NCBI GenBank assembly: GCA_963978545.1
Contig: OZ021727.1
Span: forward strand, 52,216,487 to 52,280,486
Origin: Linyphia triangularis
Lineage: Eukaryota; Arthropoda; Arachnida; Araneae; Linyphiidae
Length of the DNA stretch: 64,000 nucleotides
Reading direction: 5' to 3'
Position numbers and translations under genes: made by a program
Notes under the pieces: generated by a model
Told to the model about the DNA's origin: nothing
Database searches by the model: none
Seen by the model: only the letters and a program-made list of their open reading frames with translations
Shown here: one piece after another, positions 50,404 through 62,349 of the stretch
Layout of the letters: every line of letters starts with the position of its first letter
How positions within the stretch are numbered: the stretch's first letter is position 1

Positions 50404-50718
50404 TTACTGTCCCTTATTATCAAATGTTGGAAATTCTCTTCTTGCTTGAATCTTAGCCCGTATAAAACTTTCTTTTGCAGCATCACCAAAAACTTTCATT
50501 ACTTCAGATATGAGTTCAACACATCTCTCGACTGTTGCGTGCGATATGGAAACCTCTCAAATGGTTTATAGGAACCTGTTCTCGACACATATCTTCCAAT
50601 TCTTTATCTTTTCTATACATTGTAAGCGGTGGTTCTGTTATGGTGTACTTTGACCAGTTGATGATATCAATGTAATCAATGGCATTAAAGTTGAGTTCGG
50701 TAGGTTATGAAAAAGCGT
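50404..50718 (-). pseudogene. Transposon protein, C-terminal fragment, minus orientation
   Basis: The minus strand reads DYIDIINWSKYTITEPP and then, after a frameshift, SEVMKVFGDAAKESFIRAKI and a final FDNKGQ before TAA at 50404-50406. This matches the end of the protein at 60159-61877 (DYIDLIDWKN, KFIRATLESRKHMSKFETK). It faces away from the plus-strand fragment at 50786. Confidence 0.75.
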
Positions 50719-50785
50719 ACCTATATATAATATACATCGGTAACGAAAATCCAACCGATGGGCTTCGTATATAATCATTAAGTTT

Positions 50786-51190
50786 GTGATTCTGGTTTAT
50801 GCACCAATGTGGTTCGAGAAAACAAACAAAACCATATTTCACGGTGGGGATAGACATGTCTGGATGATGATTTCTTTTTCAAGGAAGTTGCCTAACCATG
50901 TCAAGAAAATTACAGACAAAAATAATTTCAAACAATGCATATTTTGCCCACCCGGAAAATATGATAGTGGCAATGCTAACGGATTCTCAATATCATATCC
51001 GGGAATTAGCAGTGAGGTGAATCCTGAACATCAGGAATAAGAAATCTGAAGACATACGCTTTTTCAAACCTCCTGAACTCAAATTTAATTCCGTTGATTA
51101 CATTTATCTCATCGACTGGTCAAAATATACCATAACACAACCACCGTTTAAAATGTGTACAAGAGATGAAGAATTGGAATCTAGAGGCGC
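50786..51190 (+). pseudogene. Transposon protein, C-terminal fragment, plus orientation
   Basis: The plus strand reads ILVYAPMWFEKTNK, DRHVWMMISFSRKLPNHVKK and, after frame changes, RFFKPPELKFNSVDYIYL and IDWSKYTITQPP. The last part is a clear second copy of the minus-strand fragment at 50404-50718 and aligns with VYAPSWFRIKI, SSSRYLPKKY and DYIDLIDW in the copy at 60159-61877. It breaks off at about 51190, where right-arm repeats begin. Confidence 0.75.
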
Positions 51191-51194
51191 CATT

Positions 51195-52110
51195 AGACCA
51201 CTGACCCATTATGCAACCATTCTGTGCTATACAAATGTTGGTTTTTAAAAAAATGTAAGTAGTCGCTCAAAAAATGGCTTAAAAGTGATTTTTTTTTTAA
51301 TGTTATGGAAATTTTTTTATGCCAGGGGGACGCGGCTAGATATTAAAAAAAATTGACTAAATTTTGTGAGTGTTTTAACTGACCCCTTAGGCAACTTTTC
51401 CATGCTATGTCAAGGCCAATTTAAAAAAAAAAAAAAAAAAAAATTCACCCTAACGTCCAATCTTACGATTTTGTGACATTTAGACACTTTTTTGTTTATA
51501 GCAAGAGGGGCGCGGCTAAATATTAATCAAAACGGACCGAATTTGTTTTGTGTTCTAACTGACACATTAGGCAACTATTCCATGCTATGCCAATGCCATA
51601 TGCTATGCCAATGCCATTTTTTAAAAATAATTTCCAAAAATTTCGAAAAAAATGTCTTAAAAGTGCATTTTGTGTGTGTTTTTGGACATGTTCAAGGCCA
51701 AAGGGGAGCGGCTAGAAATTGAACAAAATTGACGAAACTGTTTGTGCGGTTTAACTGACCCAATAGGTAACTTTATCACGCTATTCCAAGACCAATTTCG
51801 AAAAAATATTTTTTTATCCCCACTAACGTTGAATCTGTTACGATTTTTCAACATTTAGGCACATTTTTGTTCAAAGCAAGAGGGGCGAGGCTATATGTTG
51901 AGCAAAATGGACGAAATTTTGTGTGTGTTCCAACTGATACATTAGGCTTTTAAAAATAATTTCCAAAATTTTCCAAAAAATGGCTTAAAAGTGAATTTTT
52001 TTGTCACTTTTTACATTTTCAAGGCCAGAGGGGCGCGTCTAGATATTGAGCAAAATTGACGAAATTTTGGGTGTGTTCTAATTGACCCATCCTGCAACTT
52101 TTCCGTGCTA
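51195..52110 (-). repeat. Right-arm array of about 175-bp units, inverted
   Basis: The complementary phrase (TGACCCATTATGCAAC and variants such as GACACATTAGGCAAC) recurs near 51202, 51381, 51561, 51756, 51936 and 52083. It is the inverted counterpart of the left-arm array and makes the whole element able to fold back on itself. Confidence 0.83.
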
Positions 52111-52149
52111 TTCCGAATTTCGAAAACAAATTTATTTCGCCCCACCCTA

Positions 52150-53357
52150 TTGACTATGGAGGTATGGCTGTTATATACTGTTAGTGATGATGTTTGAGTC
52201 AAGTATCAGAAGGATTTTAGGAGCATTTTAAGACTTTAATCTCCACACAACACACGCTACATATAAGACAAAGGAATATTTGAAAAGAAGGAACACAGGT
52301 CCTTTAGCATTTGAATCAAAGCTAGAAGTGAAGTCTTTTCGGTTCAGATCACTGAGAGGAATGAATTAGCCACACCTACTTTCTGCGGTGATTGGCTAAG
52401 TTAAGTTTTAGTATTACTTTCATTTGCTTGTATTTTGATCGACAGTTTCTAGTTTTGGTTCGCAAACGAAAGTTTCACTTCGCGAAAATGGTTGACGCAT
52501 TATGAAAGTTCAATGAACTTATTGCGTCACCACATGACTTTGCAATCCGGGCATACTATCTGTAGTTGATTGACTTCTTTTGTATTTGTGTTTGGTAAAA
52601 TTGATTTTTTTTCTTAATAATAAACTAAAAATTTCATAGACAGAACAAAATATCAAATTTTAGAGCTGATATTAAAATAATATACAATTTTAATTACATC
52701 CCTAAAGTTTTACTCCCAATCATCCTTTGTAAGTTTTTAATCCAAAATCAATCATTTGGGTTGTTTTCTTAAGTTCCTGCACATCGCATTAAAATATTAG
52801 GGATTAAAACTATGTTCATTCTTTATAAATAAAAGATAATTAACTTTGGCAGAATAACTTTTTTTACTGTAAGAATATGTGTTTCCAATAATAAAATAAG
52901 ACCAACTCTTTCTGATTTTATCTATAGTACAACTCAATAATACAAAACCAAATAAGATCAATTTGATAACACAACAATTCTCTCTACTCGAGCAGCAATA
53001 ACATATTAAAAGTTTAGAAAATTTATCGAAGGTATAGGATCAAATTAAATCTGTCAATTCCTTGTTATGTTGTGGAATAATAGGGCAGTCACTTTTCAAT
53101 GAAGGACCTTTTTTTTCTTGTTTCACTTGGACGACAAAAGCTAAATGACAGTAGAATGCAACTTTAAATTGCGTACCCTCAAGAATTTTATCGGAAATCC
53201 AATTAATAGCAGTGGAGACATTTATCAAAAGGTTTAGAAAGTGACTTTTAGTCGATAAAATGAAGTAAAAAATGAATTTCTCTTAACAAAGGTCTCACAT
53301 GCCAGTGATTTAATCTATAGGTATATATGTATAGCGTGCTATTTTCTGCTATATTAG
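52150..53357. other. Intron 9, last part, no gene
   Basis: Starts with the right target-site copy TTGACTAT. Otherwise AT-rich with no recognised element or coding frame. Confidence 0.65.
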
Positions 53358-53506
53358 ATACAGGCTGGTGAATGAGGAACTGGTTGATGGTGATAGAACA
53401 AAATTGATTATCGAGAAAGCAGAGAGGAAAGACTCAGCCCTGTTCACGTGCACGGCCATTAACGACTATGGAGAGGATTCGATGAATGTCCAATTAACAG
53501 TGCAAG
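53358..53506 (+). CDS. Dscam: Dscam exon: second half of Ig domain 9
   Basis: Starts in phase 2 with the A that completes an Arg codon and ends in phase 1. It reads YRLVNEELVDGDRTKLIIE, then the F-strand region RKDSALFTCTAINDYGED and MNVQLTVQG. FTCTAINDYGED is typical of the last N-terminal Ig of Dscam before the fibronectin domains. Acceptor CTATATTAG; donor GTTAGT at 53507. Confidence 0.95.
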
Positions 53507-56500
53507 GTTAGTCATCTTGATGGAAAAATTGTGTTTTAATACATATATAATGTACTTTGATAAAATGTAGGTCAATGTATATGCTTACCCCTTTGGAACA
53601 ATGTTTGTTAATTACTCTAAAATAGTTGGAGTCTTTAGAATATAGAAAACTATTATTACTTCCTACTACTTTTGTAATTTTAAATTGAATTTTTCTTATT
53701 TATACTTTAAATTGTAATGAGTTTTTATTCCTTCCGGTTAAAAACAAAGAGATGAGTTTTTGTGTAAGGCTTTGAATAACTAGTTGAGCTTAACATGATT
53801 TTTTTTTTAACTTACTAGTCGAATTGAAAAGGAAGAATTATTTTCTTTAATGCTTTTCAATTATTCTTTACTTTGGATTCATTAGTGAAGCTATCTTAAA
53901 TTTGATATTATTGCTTTATTTGACAATTTTTTTATTCTCAGGAATAGATTGTTTTACTAATATGTTTTGCACTTTTTATAAACTTTAAAAAAATTATTAT
54001 TTTTATTCTACATTTAGCCATATTAATAAGTTATCAAAAAATTATATAACTATTTTTTCAACACAACTCTTTTCAATTACTCTTTAAGCGTTTACTATTT
54101 TATCCGCATTTAGAAAAGTTATTTGATAATCCTTAGAATGATAAATACACCCAAATACATAAACGTGCATGTAGAGTGGTAAATTTACATCCACTGATAT
54201 GCTTTTTAATTTCTAAGATGGAAAGCTAGTGATTAGTTCTTGGTAATGGAAAAATGCATTAATTGAAAACGAACTCAGGTTTGTAGTGAATAGTATTTAT
54301 TTAAGAGTATTTAATATTTCCGAATCAATACCCTTGGATATATATTATGGTCTTTGAAATATATTATTTTTAAGAATGTGCAACTTAAAATGAGTTTGCA
54401 ACTTTAAAAGCAAAAAAGCTTTTTTAGATATCTTAAGCGTCAAATTATTATATTATATTGTCAAATTTATCTGCATTACACATGGAATCAAATATTTCAT
54501 TTGGCAAGAATTTAACTTTTCCCTTCACACAGTAGTCAATAAATAATATTCTACATCAAATAAATCAGCTGCATCTTTTACATTATCTTATGTCACTAAG
54601 TTTATCTTCCAACTCAGTTGTTTTGCTTTAACCACCAAAAATGAAATCCTACGCTTCATTAACTCGAACACATTTCCTGAAATATCAATCTACATTTAAA
54701 AACAGACCAATTAGTTGGAGAAGCACAACCTCCAAAATAAAAATACAATATTTGAATACGAAAACCCTTCTCCTATTGGACGGAGCAAAAACAAAAGTCT
54801 ATCATAAAGTCTTTTCCTCTAGCCGATTACTGAAACTGCTGTGAGACGTATCATTTTCCCTTAAGGATATTGAATTTCTAATTACAATGTCATTACCTAA
54901 CCAAAATGTGGAGTGCAAATGGCGTGGTTTGCGTGACAAACTTCAATATTTGAATTATATTTCTTTTCCTCCAATTTAAAAAAGAAATTAGTGCTGGAAA
55001 TGATACAAAGGGAAATCGAATGCAGTGGTAGATTAGAAAGAGTAATTTAAAATCTTCATTATTAAAATATAATGATAGCCTTTGTGATAAATAGAAAACT
55101 ATTATAGTGGAGGTAATATCTATTCTGGGTTTCTTTTTAGAGACTGTTTCAGTCATTGTTTAAATTGGGTTCAGGTAAATCATACTTTAACATTCTTGAC
55201 TTATATGTTTTTAATAATGTGTCTTTTAGTAAATAGGGAATATGTTAATCTGAGTTATAAATTGTTTTTCGTCAATTGATTTTAAGCTACTAAAATCAAC
55301 GGTAATAACGTGAAAAAAATAAGTAACTTCCTATTTAAATGTTATTTTTTTTTAATATTATTATTATTTTATATTTTGGTTGAAAATGTATTTATTCATA
55401 AAAAAATTAAAGATGAGTTTTATCAAAATAAAAAAAAAATGTTTTAAAGCAAATAATACATATTTATTATATTTTTACACGCTTTAATTAAAATATAAAA
55501 TATTTTACATTTATCAGAGTGAAAATTAATGTGAATCCATGTTTACCACATTGCCTATATTTAATGAATGAAGACAAACATTTAATGAGTGCCCGCATTT
55601 ATTAACATAGAAAATAATTTATTTTTTATTCCCGGTCTCAATATTTTACGTTAGAATTCTACGATGTGTTTGCATCTTACAGTAAACTTTAATTTGTGAC
55701 AAATTCGTTTTTATGCTACCGCGAATTAAAACGCAACACTGTACAATAGGATAGAAATGTATGTATAATTTAAAACTCCACCATTATAATAACTCTCTTA
55801 TTTAACCATTATACATAGGCTTGAATTTATCACTGTGTTTCAATCAAAATGACCAAATGGATTTGAAATGAAATCACACCTCTTTTACGACAAACAGCAG
55901 AAACAACCATGATATATCTTAAGAGGAAGCTTTAGACAAGTCACTTTTTTTTTTCTGACTCTTATTGCACTAGGCTAGAATCTTGTAGACCATTATACAT
56001 AGGCTTTACATGTTTCTCAAACTTTTTTTACTTTCATACTGTTACATTATTAATGTTCCTCGTACCCCAATCTCATCCTCCTTATGTATAACTACATAAT
56101 AACACTTACCTTTGGTGAGATGTTTTAACACTTTTTTTGTTTTGTCCTGTAAGTGTGGCCTTAATTGTAGGCTGGTGTGTAACTCAAATATTAGATGACT
56201 AGAGTTTTGTTGATATTTTCTGATTGGATACAGATTAGAGTATTTTAGATGTTTTCCTTCATTCAAACAAGTAATTTTTTTTTTTAATATTATATTTACC
56301 AATTATTCAAAATTGATGTACATTGGAAATTAAACACATTTAATTAAAAACATATATTAGCACAATGAGGAACTTGCACAACTGAGGAAAATGAATATTT
56401 TTGGTATTTTGTAGTGTTATCCAACGAATATATTTGAGCAGTGCAATTATTTTTTATCTTTATGCTTCAATTAATAAAAAATCGAGTTTGAAATTAGCCG

Positions 56501-58019
56501 AAATCAAAGCAAAAGTCACTTGACCAAAGACGCATAAAAAAACAGTGACGTGGTTACGCATAGATAAAATCGAAAGTAGATTCAACATTGTGTCCTCTTT
56601 ACAAGAGAAGCTACTGACTTAACATAACCACTGGGAAATAGACTAACAATCTTAGATAGACATTCCACTGGTAGTACTACAAAACTCTGATCCATTTATT
56701 CAATTTTTTATTAAAGTAGGAATTACTAGCATGAAAAAATTTGCTCCAGTCATACGTTCATACAGAAGATGGAAAAGAAAATGCTCTTCTTATTAATTTT
56801 CTTTAGAGTATGTAAGAATAATTATCTAAATGGAAAATTGTGTTACGTCAATGCTTTACCCAACTTAAAAAAATAAAAATATTAACTGTTATTGATATTT
56901 TTTATCATAGTCTCCTCCAATCATACTACATATCTCTGATTCTATGAGAGATTGTATCATTTGAGGGAAAGATAGCACTAATTTTGTAAATACACAAATT
57001 AACCGGAAAAAAAAACCTGTTTCTCTGCTGTATAAAAATCCTGCATAACGTATTACAAAGTTCAAATAGTTCATGCTCTACAGCCAAAAAATAAGATGTG
57101 TTGTTTTAAGTTTTATTATAACGTTTGGATGAAATCGTAGGAGAAACGAAATACCTTTGGAAACAGTTCTGCAATGAAGAATACACTTTTCATGAATCTA
57201 CGAAGAGGAATAGACAGAATCTCGAATATAAAGCTTAGAGAACTTTCATAGACACCAATAATTGGTAAGAGATAAACAGAAATTTAATGTTTAATGTGTT
57301 TTATTGTAAACGAACTATTCTGGCAATTTTCTTTGTTGATAAAACAGTAAACACTGCAAATTTCCTGGATGTTAAACATCATGGTACTGTTTCTCATTTT
57401 TACTGCAGTCGTTTACGTATGATATTCCATCAAGATAGGAATTTCCCTATTGGGAAATAATTGCATTTTAATTCCTTGACATATACTTTTCTAATAAATC
57501 GTATGAAAGAGTAGAACTAATTACATAAACACTTAGGTCACCGAGTATGACATTGCTGGACGTTACTTGTGGAAATACCTGAAAAAAAATATTTATAAAA
57601 CCTTAAGACCCTTACTGTGAGACCTGAAACACAGAATTGTAGCAGATATCCGAAGTTAACTTTTGGAAAACGCTTGGAGAGAAAATGAGTTCTGCCTTGA
57701 AATGTTATAAGTCATGAAAGGCTAAAACACAATCCCGAAAATACTTAGTTTGTGTTATTAAAATACTTTTTGAATTGTATTTTTGGAATATGCAATATTT
57801 TCATATTATATACTTTGTGAGTAAGGAAACCCACCACAAATAAATTATGAGAATCATGCATAATAATTTTACTTAAAATAAAAACTCAAAACATATTTAC
57901 GTCATTGTTATTTGCTTTTACTTAAGTAATAAGGCATACATTTTAGTGATCCCAACAATACTGATCAAACTAACAAGTAATCAAGTCTAGAATTGTTTAA
58001 ACTCTGCTTTTGTTTTTAG
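53507..58019. other. Intron between Ig9 and FNIII-1, no gene
   Basis: 4.5 kb of AT-rich sequence. Open frames of 60-90 codons near 54641, 54893, 56042 and 56889 have biased composition and match no known family. No repeat pair was recognised. Confidence 0.65.
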
Positions 58020-58151
58020 ATATTCCGGATGCTCCTCAAAATTTAGAGGTTCATGATATTTCCAGTCGCAATGTCAGGCTTACTTGGAATAAACCATTTG
58101 ATGGCAATTCGCCAATACTTCAATATACAGTTATGTGGAGACAAATGAATG
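58020..58151 (+). CDS. Dscam: Dscam exon: first half of fibronectin III domain 1
   Basis: 44 residues, phase 1 at both ends. It opens IPDAPQNLEV, then RNVRLTWNKPFDGNSPIL with the conserved B-strand Trp, and QYTVMWRQMNG. The FDGNSPI block is a strong Dscam FNIII-1 signature. Acceptor TTTTTAG; donor GTAATC at 58152, a non-consensus but acceptable GT donor. Confidence 0.95.
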
Positions 58152-58446
58152 GTAATCTTTTTCAATACCAAATAAAAATATTTTAATATTTGATTCATAA
58201 TTATACAAGAAAAAATTGCAAGTAGAAAAAAACCTTATTCAATACAAAAATAAATTTAAGTCTATTAATAATGAATAAAATGCATTATTAATAATTATTT
58301 TAGTGGTTACTATAATAAGCATTTCGTGATAGAAATTTTATTAGATACATTAATTTCTAAAATCGGTTAACTTTTCTATTTTTTTTTTTCTTCATATGAC
58401 TAAAATTATATTGTTTTGCCTTACATTTCTATCATTTTTCTTTTAG

Positions 58447-58635
58447 ATAAAATAAACGGAGACACTTTTTTAGGGGAAGTGGCTGGTGGACCTGTAACTG
58501 TCCCCGGATCAGAGACAACTCTGACTGTTAGAGGTTTGAGACCCAAAACGAGGTACTTTTTCCGGGTGAAGTGTCAAAATATGCTTGGAGAGAGCCAGTT
58601 CGGTGCTGAAGTAGCAGCTACCACACTAGAAGAAC
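58447..58635 (+). CDS. Dscam: Dscam exon: second half of fibronectin III domain 1
   Basis: 63 residues, phase 1 at both ends. It reads KINGDTFLGEVAGGPVTVPG, then ETTLTVRGLRPKTRYFFRVK with the FNIII Tyr corner, and NMLGESQFGAEVAATTLEE. Acceptor TTCTTTTAG; donor GTAGGT at 58636. A second GT at 58640 would leave phase 2 and would not join to the next exon, so the first is preferred. The intron before it is only 295 bp, the shortest in the window. Confidence 0.94.
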
Positions 58636-59555
58636 GTAGGTATAGACTTTTCTGCCCTTAAAGTATAGCGAAGGACAGAAAAAACAATGAGAGAAATATT
58701 GGATTTTCGTAATGCAAACAAGATAACATTTGTTTTTAAAAATTAACAAGCTGTTTTTTTATACAGGCTGAGACAACGTAGTTCTAAAAGATAGTGGGTT
58801 TTATTTTGTTTGTTATCTTAAAAAAATAATATTTCTTGGACACACAAACAGGGTGTTCAGAAACGATCCACATTTCTTTATTAAACGCGTTATATAGAAC
58901 AAAAATGAAAAAATATTTGCAAATTGTTGTCAGAATCCCAACTGAAAATTTAAGTTTCTTAACATTTATTAAAATTTCGACTCTTTTTAAGCAGTGCAAA
59001 GATATACACTAAACTACTGACCTCAAACGTGCCAATGACAACGCATTAATACAAGTTCAACACGCCTTTCTAGTGAAATTACATAAATCCCGTCTACATC
59101 ATTATCAGCGATTAATTTGAAGCCAGTTGTAATTCAATGTTACCATGTTTTATTTCATTTTCACACAATTATATTTTGTTTGTTCTAACTCTGGTGTGCT
59201 GTGCCAGTTTAACTCGATTTTATTAATCTTTTTAAGCTGGAAGCGTGCCAAATGATGATATGTTAAAAAATTTTAGAATTCGATTATTTTTCTTGCTTTT
59301 TAATTACATTAATGAACGTTTCATTCGTAAAATTTCTATTGAATTGCAACTGCTGCAGCTTGCTTGTGTACTAAAATATACTCAAATAGAGCTGCTTTTA
59401 TAAGAGTACCGATTTTCTCGTGAGAGAGAATAACATGTACAGAGTATCCCAAAAGTGACACCCCATCTATAAAATTCAATAAAATTCGGAAAATTGAATA
59501 AAAAAATAACTCGGTATGTTACCTGTAGGGAATGATTCAGCTGTTGCTGAAAGCC

Positions 59556-59605
<50 letters not shown>
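58636..59605. other. Intron 11, first part, with a TA repeat at its end
   Basis: Non-coding. A CAGGGTGTTCAGAAACG string at 58850 and a CAGAGTATCCCAAAAGTG string at 59446 look like transposon ends, but neither has a partner. A TA repeat runs 59561-59605 up to the next element. Confidence 0.6.
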
Positions 59606-59608
<3 letters not shown>

Positions 59609-59935
59609 GGCGTATCGAAAAATTCGAAGTTTAACAAATCTCTTAGCGGTAGTGCGGAAAATTTGTGGACACTCATCAGTAATAAGTGTGTGAAATTTTA
59701 AAACTCTGGGTTAATATCTTCTGTCGCCTCAATGGCCCCAAAGTTCCGAAAATTGGGCTAAAAGTGTTTAAAATTCAAAAATTCCTAAAAATTCAAATAT
59801 TTCGTTTAACGATTGGGGGTAGTGGTTAAATGTTAGTATTGTTTAACAACAACAACTGTAATTTTTTTCAAAATTATAGGTTAATATCTTATGTCGCCTC
59901 AGTGAACCAGAAATTCCAAAAATTTGAATAAAAAG
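59606..59935 (+). repeat. Left long terminal inverted repeat
   Basis: About 330 bases matching 61975-62304 in inverted orientation. It includes two copies of a TTAATATCTT-TGTCGCCTCA phrase about 175 bases apart. Confidence 0.85.
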
Positions 59936-60158
59936 GAATACAATTCAATATTTAATCAGCAGTCGCAGATTTCGTTGATCGTTTTGAGGTAGCGCGTAAT
60001 AAAAATTACTTTTTTCAACAACAAAAAGTATGCAAGAATTATTGGTTACTAATTATTAATTACTTCTACCACACTGGGTTTGGCGTACTGCCAGAAAAGT
60101 AAAGTGGAACACCCCTATTTTCACCCCGAGAAACAAATCGGAGCGACCAATAAATCAC

Positions 60159-61880
60159 GTGATCATTTTCAATGAGCAGGCGTTCCTCAAAGACCAAAGA
60201 AAGGAAAGAAAAATCTTCATTGGAAGTGTAGATGTACCCAAACAAACAAAACGACTTCAGAAACGTCAAATGCGAGTACAACAAAACGCTGTGCAAAGTA
60301 AAAAAAAAAAGGCGTCTCCTGCTCCCTACACACCGTTTCTTCAGCAGGATTCAAGGAGTTTTCAGATGCGTGTAAAATTGGACAACACAATTATTGTCAG
60401 TGAAAGATAAGGTGTTTCTAACAGAGCCACGGTTGCTATTGCATCGAGTGTTATGAAAGATTAGGGTTTAATATCGGAATCGAATTCCAGTCTCGCCACA
60501 TACAAAAACAAAGTATGGAGGGGAAAATCAAGAGTTTACAAGCAAATGGTATCAAAATTAAATGAAAATCGTTCCAATCTATCTGGCCTTTATTTTGATG
60601 GCCGGTATGACAAAACTTTAACATCTGAAACACTCGAGGGAAAGCAGTTCCTAAGAACAATTGTAGAAGCGCATTACTATATTGTATCAGAGCCTGGTTC
60701 TTCGTACGTGGGGCATGTTACACCTGAAAATGAATGTAGTCTTCATGTATCGAACAGCATTTACGAATACGTAGCAAGTACTTTTTTGGAGGATTTTAGC
60801 AGGCTCACAGTTATCGGGTGTGACGGCACTGTGGTAAACACAGGAATGTTTACTGGTGTAATTCGCAGGCTTGAAATGAAACTTCAGAGACCATTCCAAT
60901 GGATTGTCTGCTTACTTCATTATAATGAGTTGCCATTACGACACTTATTCCAGTCAATAGACGGCAAGTCTTCTGACCCTTCATCTTACACTGGAGACAT
61001 TGGACGAAAACTTAAAGGATGTGAAAAACCTTCAGTTGATACTTTTAATAATATTAAATGGGAGTTACCACACATTGATAGTAGATTACTCAGTTCAGAT
61101 CAGAAATACTTATTCGACATTTGCACTGCTATTAGTTTTGGCATTTGTAGTTTAGATCTAGCTAACCGAGGACCAGGAACGTTGAATTTGGCCCGCTGGC
61201 TAACAACTGTAAATCGAATACTAAGGTTATAGATATCTACATCAGACCCATCAAATGAGCGACTAACTTTAGTTGAATTCATTTTAAGAGTCTACGCACC
61301 CTCATGGTTCCGAATTAAGATTAATCACTTCATAAAAGACTGTCCTAGACTTCTGTGGCATTTCATAAGCTCATCTCGGTACTTACCTAAGAAGTATTGT
61401 GACGTAATCGATCCAGTTATTTCTCGAAACGCCTATTTTGCTGCTCCAAAAAACATGCTTTTGGCCATGTTAACTGATGAAAAATGTCATATCAGAATCA
61501 TTGCAGCTCGAAGAAGAATAAAGGCAAGAGAAATTAGCCGAGGTGTGCGCAGATTCGTTATTTCTGATATCAATTTTGAAGCTGAAGACTACATTGATCT
61601 CATTGACTGGAAAAATTGTTTTGTGAGATCGCCGCCAGTTCTCCGAGAGATAAGTTCTCAAGATCTTTTGAAAATGACAGAGGACGGTATACCGAAGGCC
61701 TGCTGGCACTTCCTACAATTTCCTTCACATACACAAGCAGTCGAGCAAATTGTGAAACTTGTCACTGCAGCCTCTGAGAAAACAGTTGGACCTGAAATCA
61801 GGGATAAATTCATAAGAGCTACTCTAGAATCCAGAAAACACATGTCGAAATTTGAGACCAAAAAGGATTACAAGTAGTAA
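60159..61880 (+). pseudogene. Putative transposase of the unclassified family, near full length, three stops
   Basis: One plus-strand frame spans about 570 codons from about 60159 to TAG at 61875-61877. It is broken only by TAA at 60408, TAG at 60462 and TAG at 61230, with no frameshift between. In order it shows AFLKDQRKERKIF and a Lys/Arg-rich stretch, SNRATVAIASSVM, LYFDGRYDKT, HYYIVSEPGSSYVGHVTPE, VIGCDGTVVNTG and WIVCLLHYNELPLRHLF. These are followed by RWLTTVNRILRL, VYAPSWF, SRYLPKKYCDVIDPVI, DYIDLIDW and a final DKFIRATLESRKHMSKFETK. I recall this as an uncharacterised multicopy protein of invertebrate genomes. The paired Asp in FDGR and CDGT could be catalytic, an inference. The real start codon is unclear; an ATG at 60171 lies in another frame. 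Confidence 0.8.
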
Positions 61881-61974
61881 TGCTATCGTCAATTATATAT
61901 TTGAAAGGCAATAAAATTTCTGATCCCTTTAAAATGAGGTAAGTGTGACGTGTATTTTTATTTATTTTTTTTGA

Positions 61975-62301
61975 AATTTAGCCTTTTATTTTCCAAAATT
62001 TGGTGTTGCTGAGGTAGTAGAAGATATTAACCTATAATTTAAAAAAAATATATAGTTGTTGTTGTCAAAATAGTAACTAGTAAGCACCATCCTTAAACTT
62101 ACAGCGAAATCCGGAATTTTTTTATGAATTTTTTAATTTTAATCACTTTTAGCCCAAATTCCGTAGCTTTCGAGCTAATGAGGCGACAAAAGATATTAAC
62201 CCAGAGTTTTAAAATTTCACACACCTATTAGTGATGGGTGTCCGCAAATTTTCCGCACTACCGCTAAAAGATTTGGAAAATTTCGATTTTTTCGATACGC
62301 C

Positions 62302-62304
<3 letters not shown>
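61975..62304 (-). repeat. Right long terminal inverted repeat
   Basis: Inverted counterpart of 59606-59935, ending at CGCCCTA. It begins a short distance after the protein stop codon. Confidence 0.85.

Positions 62305-62345
<41 letters not shown>
62305..62345. repeat. (TA)n microsatellite, right part
   Basis: Continuation of the TA run at 59561-59605, split by the transposon insertion. Confidence 0.95.

Positions 62346-62349
<4 letters not shown>

Larger units (their letters stand above)
48779..52149. mobile_element. Foldback DNA transposon with tandem-repeat arms (unclassified family)
   Basis: It begins TAGGGTGGGCCG and ends CGCCCCACCCTA. The flanking eight bases are CTGACTAT and TTGACTAT, an 8-bp target duplication with one mismatch. 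The left arm (48779 to about 50290) carries about eight units, and the right arm (about 51195 to 52149), in the opposite orientation, about six. Each unit is roughly 160-180 bp and holds TTGCCTAATGGGTCA, ACACACAAAATTTCGTC and TAGCCGCGCCCCTCT. Between the arms lie two facing fragments of the same protein-coding sequence. No intact transposase is present. Confidence 0.88.
59606..62304 (+). mobile_element. Unclassified DNA transposon with long TIRs, 2.7 kb
   Basis: It begins TAGGGCGTATCGAAAAA and ends TTTTTTCGATACGCCCTA. The inverted similarity continues for about 330 bases per arm at roughly 80%, including CTTAGCGGTAGTGCGGAAAA and AAAACTCTGGGTTAATATCT. Within each arm the phrase TTAATATCTT-x-TGTCGCCTCA recurs, so the arms carry internal repeats. 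The flanks are ATATATAT on both sides, compatible with an 8-bp target duplication inside a TA repeat. The element carries one plus-strand gene with three in-frame stops. TAGGG termini and 8-bp duplications resemble hAT elements, but the protein shows none of the hAT landmarks I know. Confidence 0.88.

Noticed and set aside
58640..58645. Alternative donor GTATAG after the FNIII-1 exon
   Set aside because: It would leave phase 2, which cannot join the phase 1 acceptor at 63673; GTAGGT at 58636 fits.
58850..59475. Possible MITE between CAGGGTGTTCAG and CAGAGTATCCC
   Set aside because: The two strings are in the same orientation and not inverted, and neither has a matching partner end.
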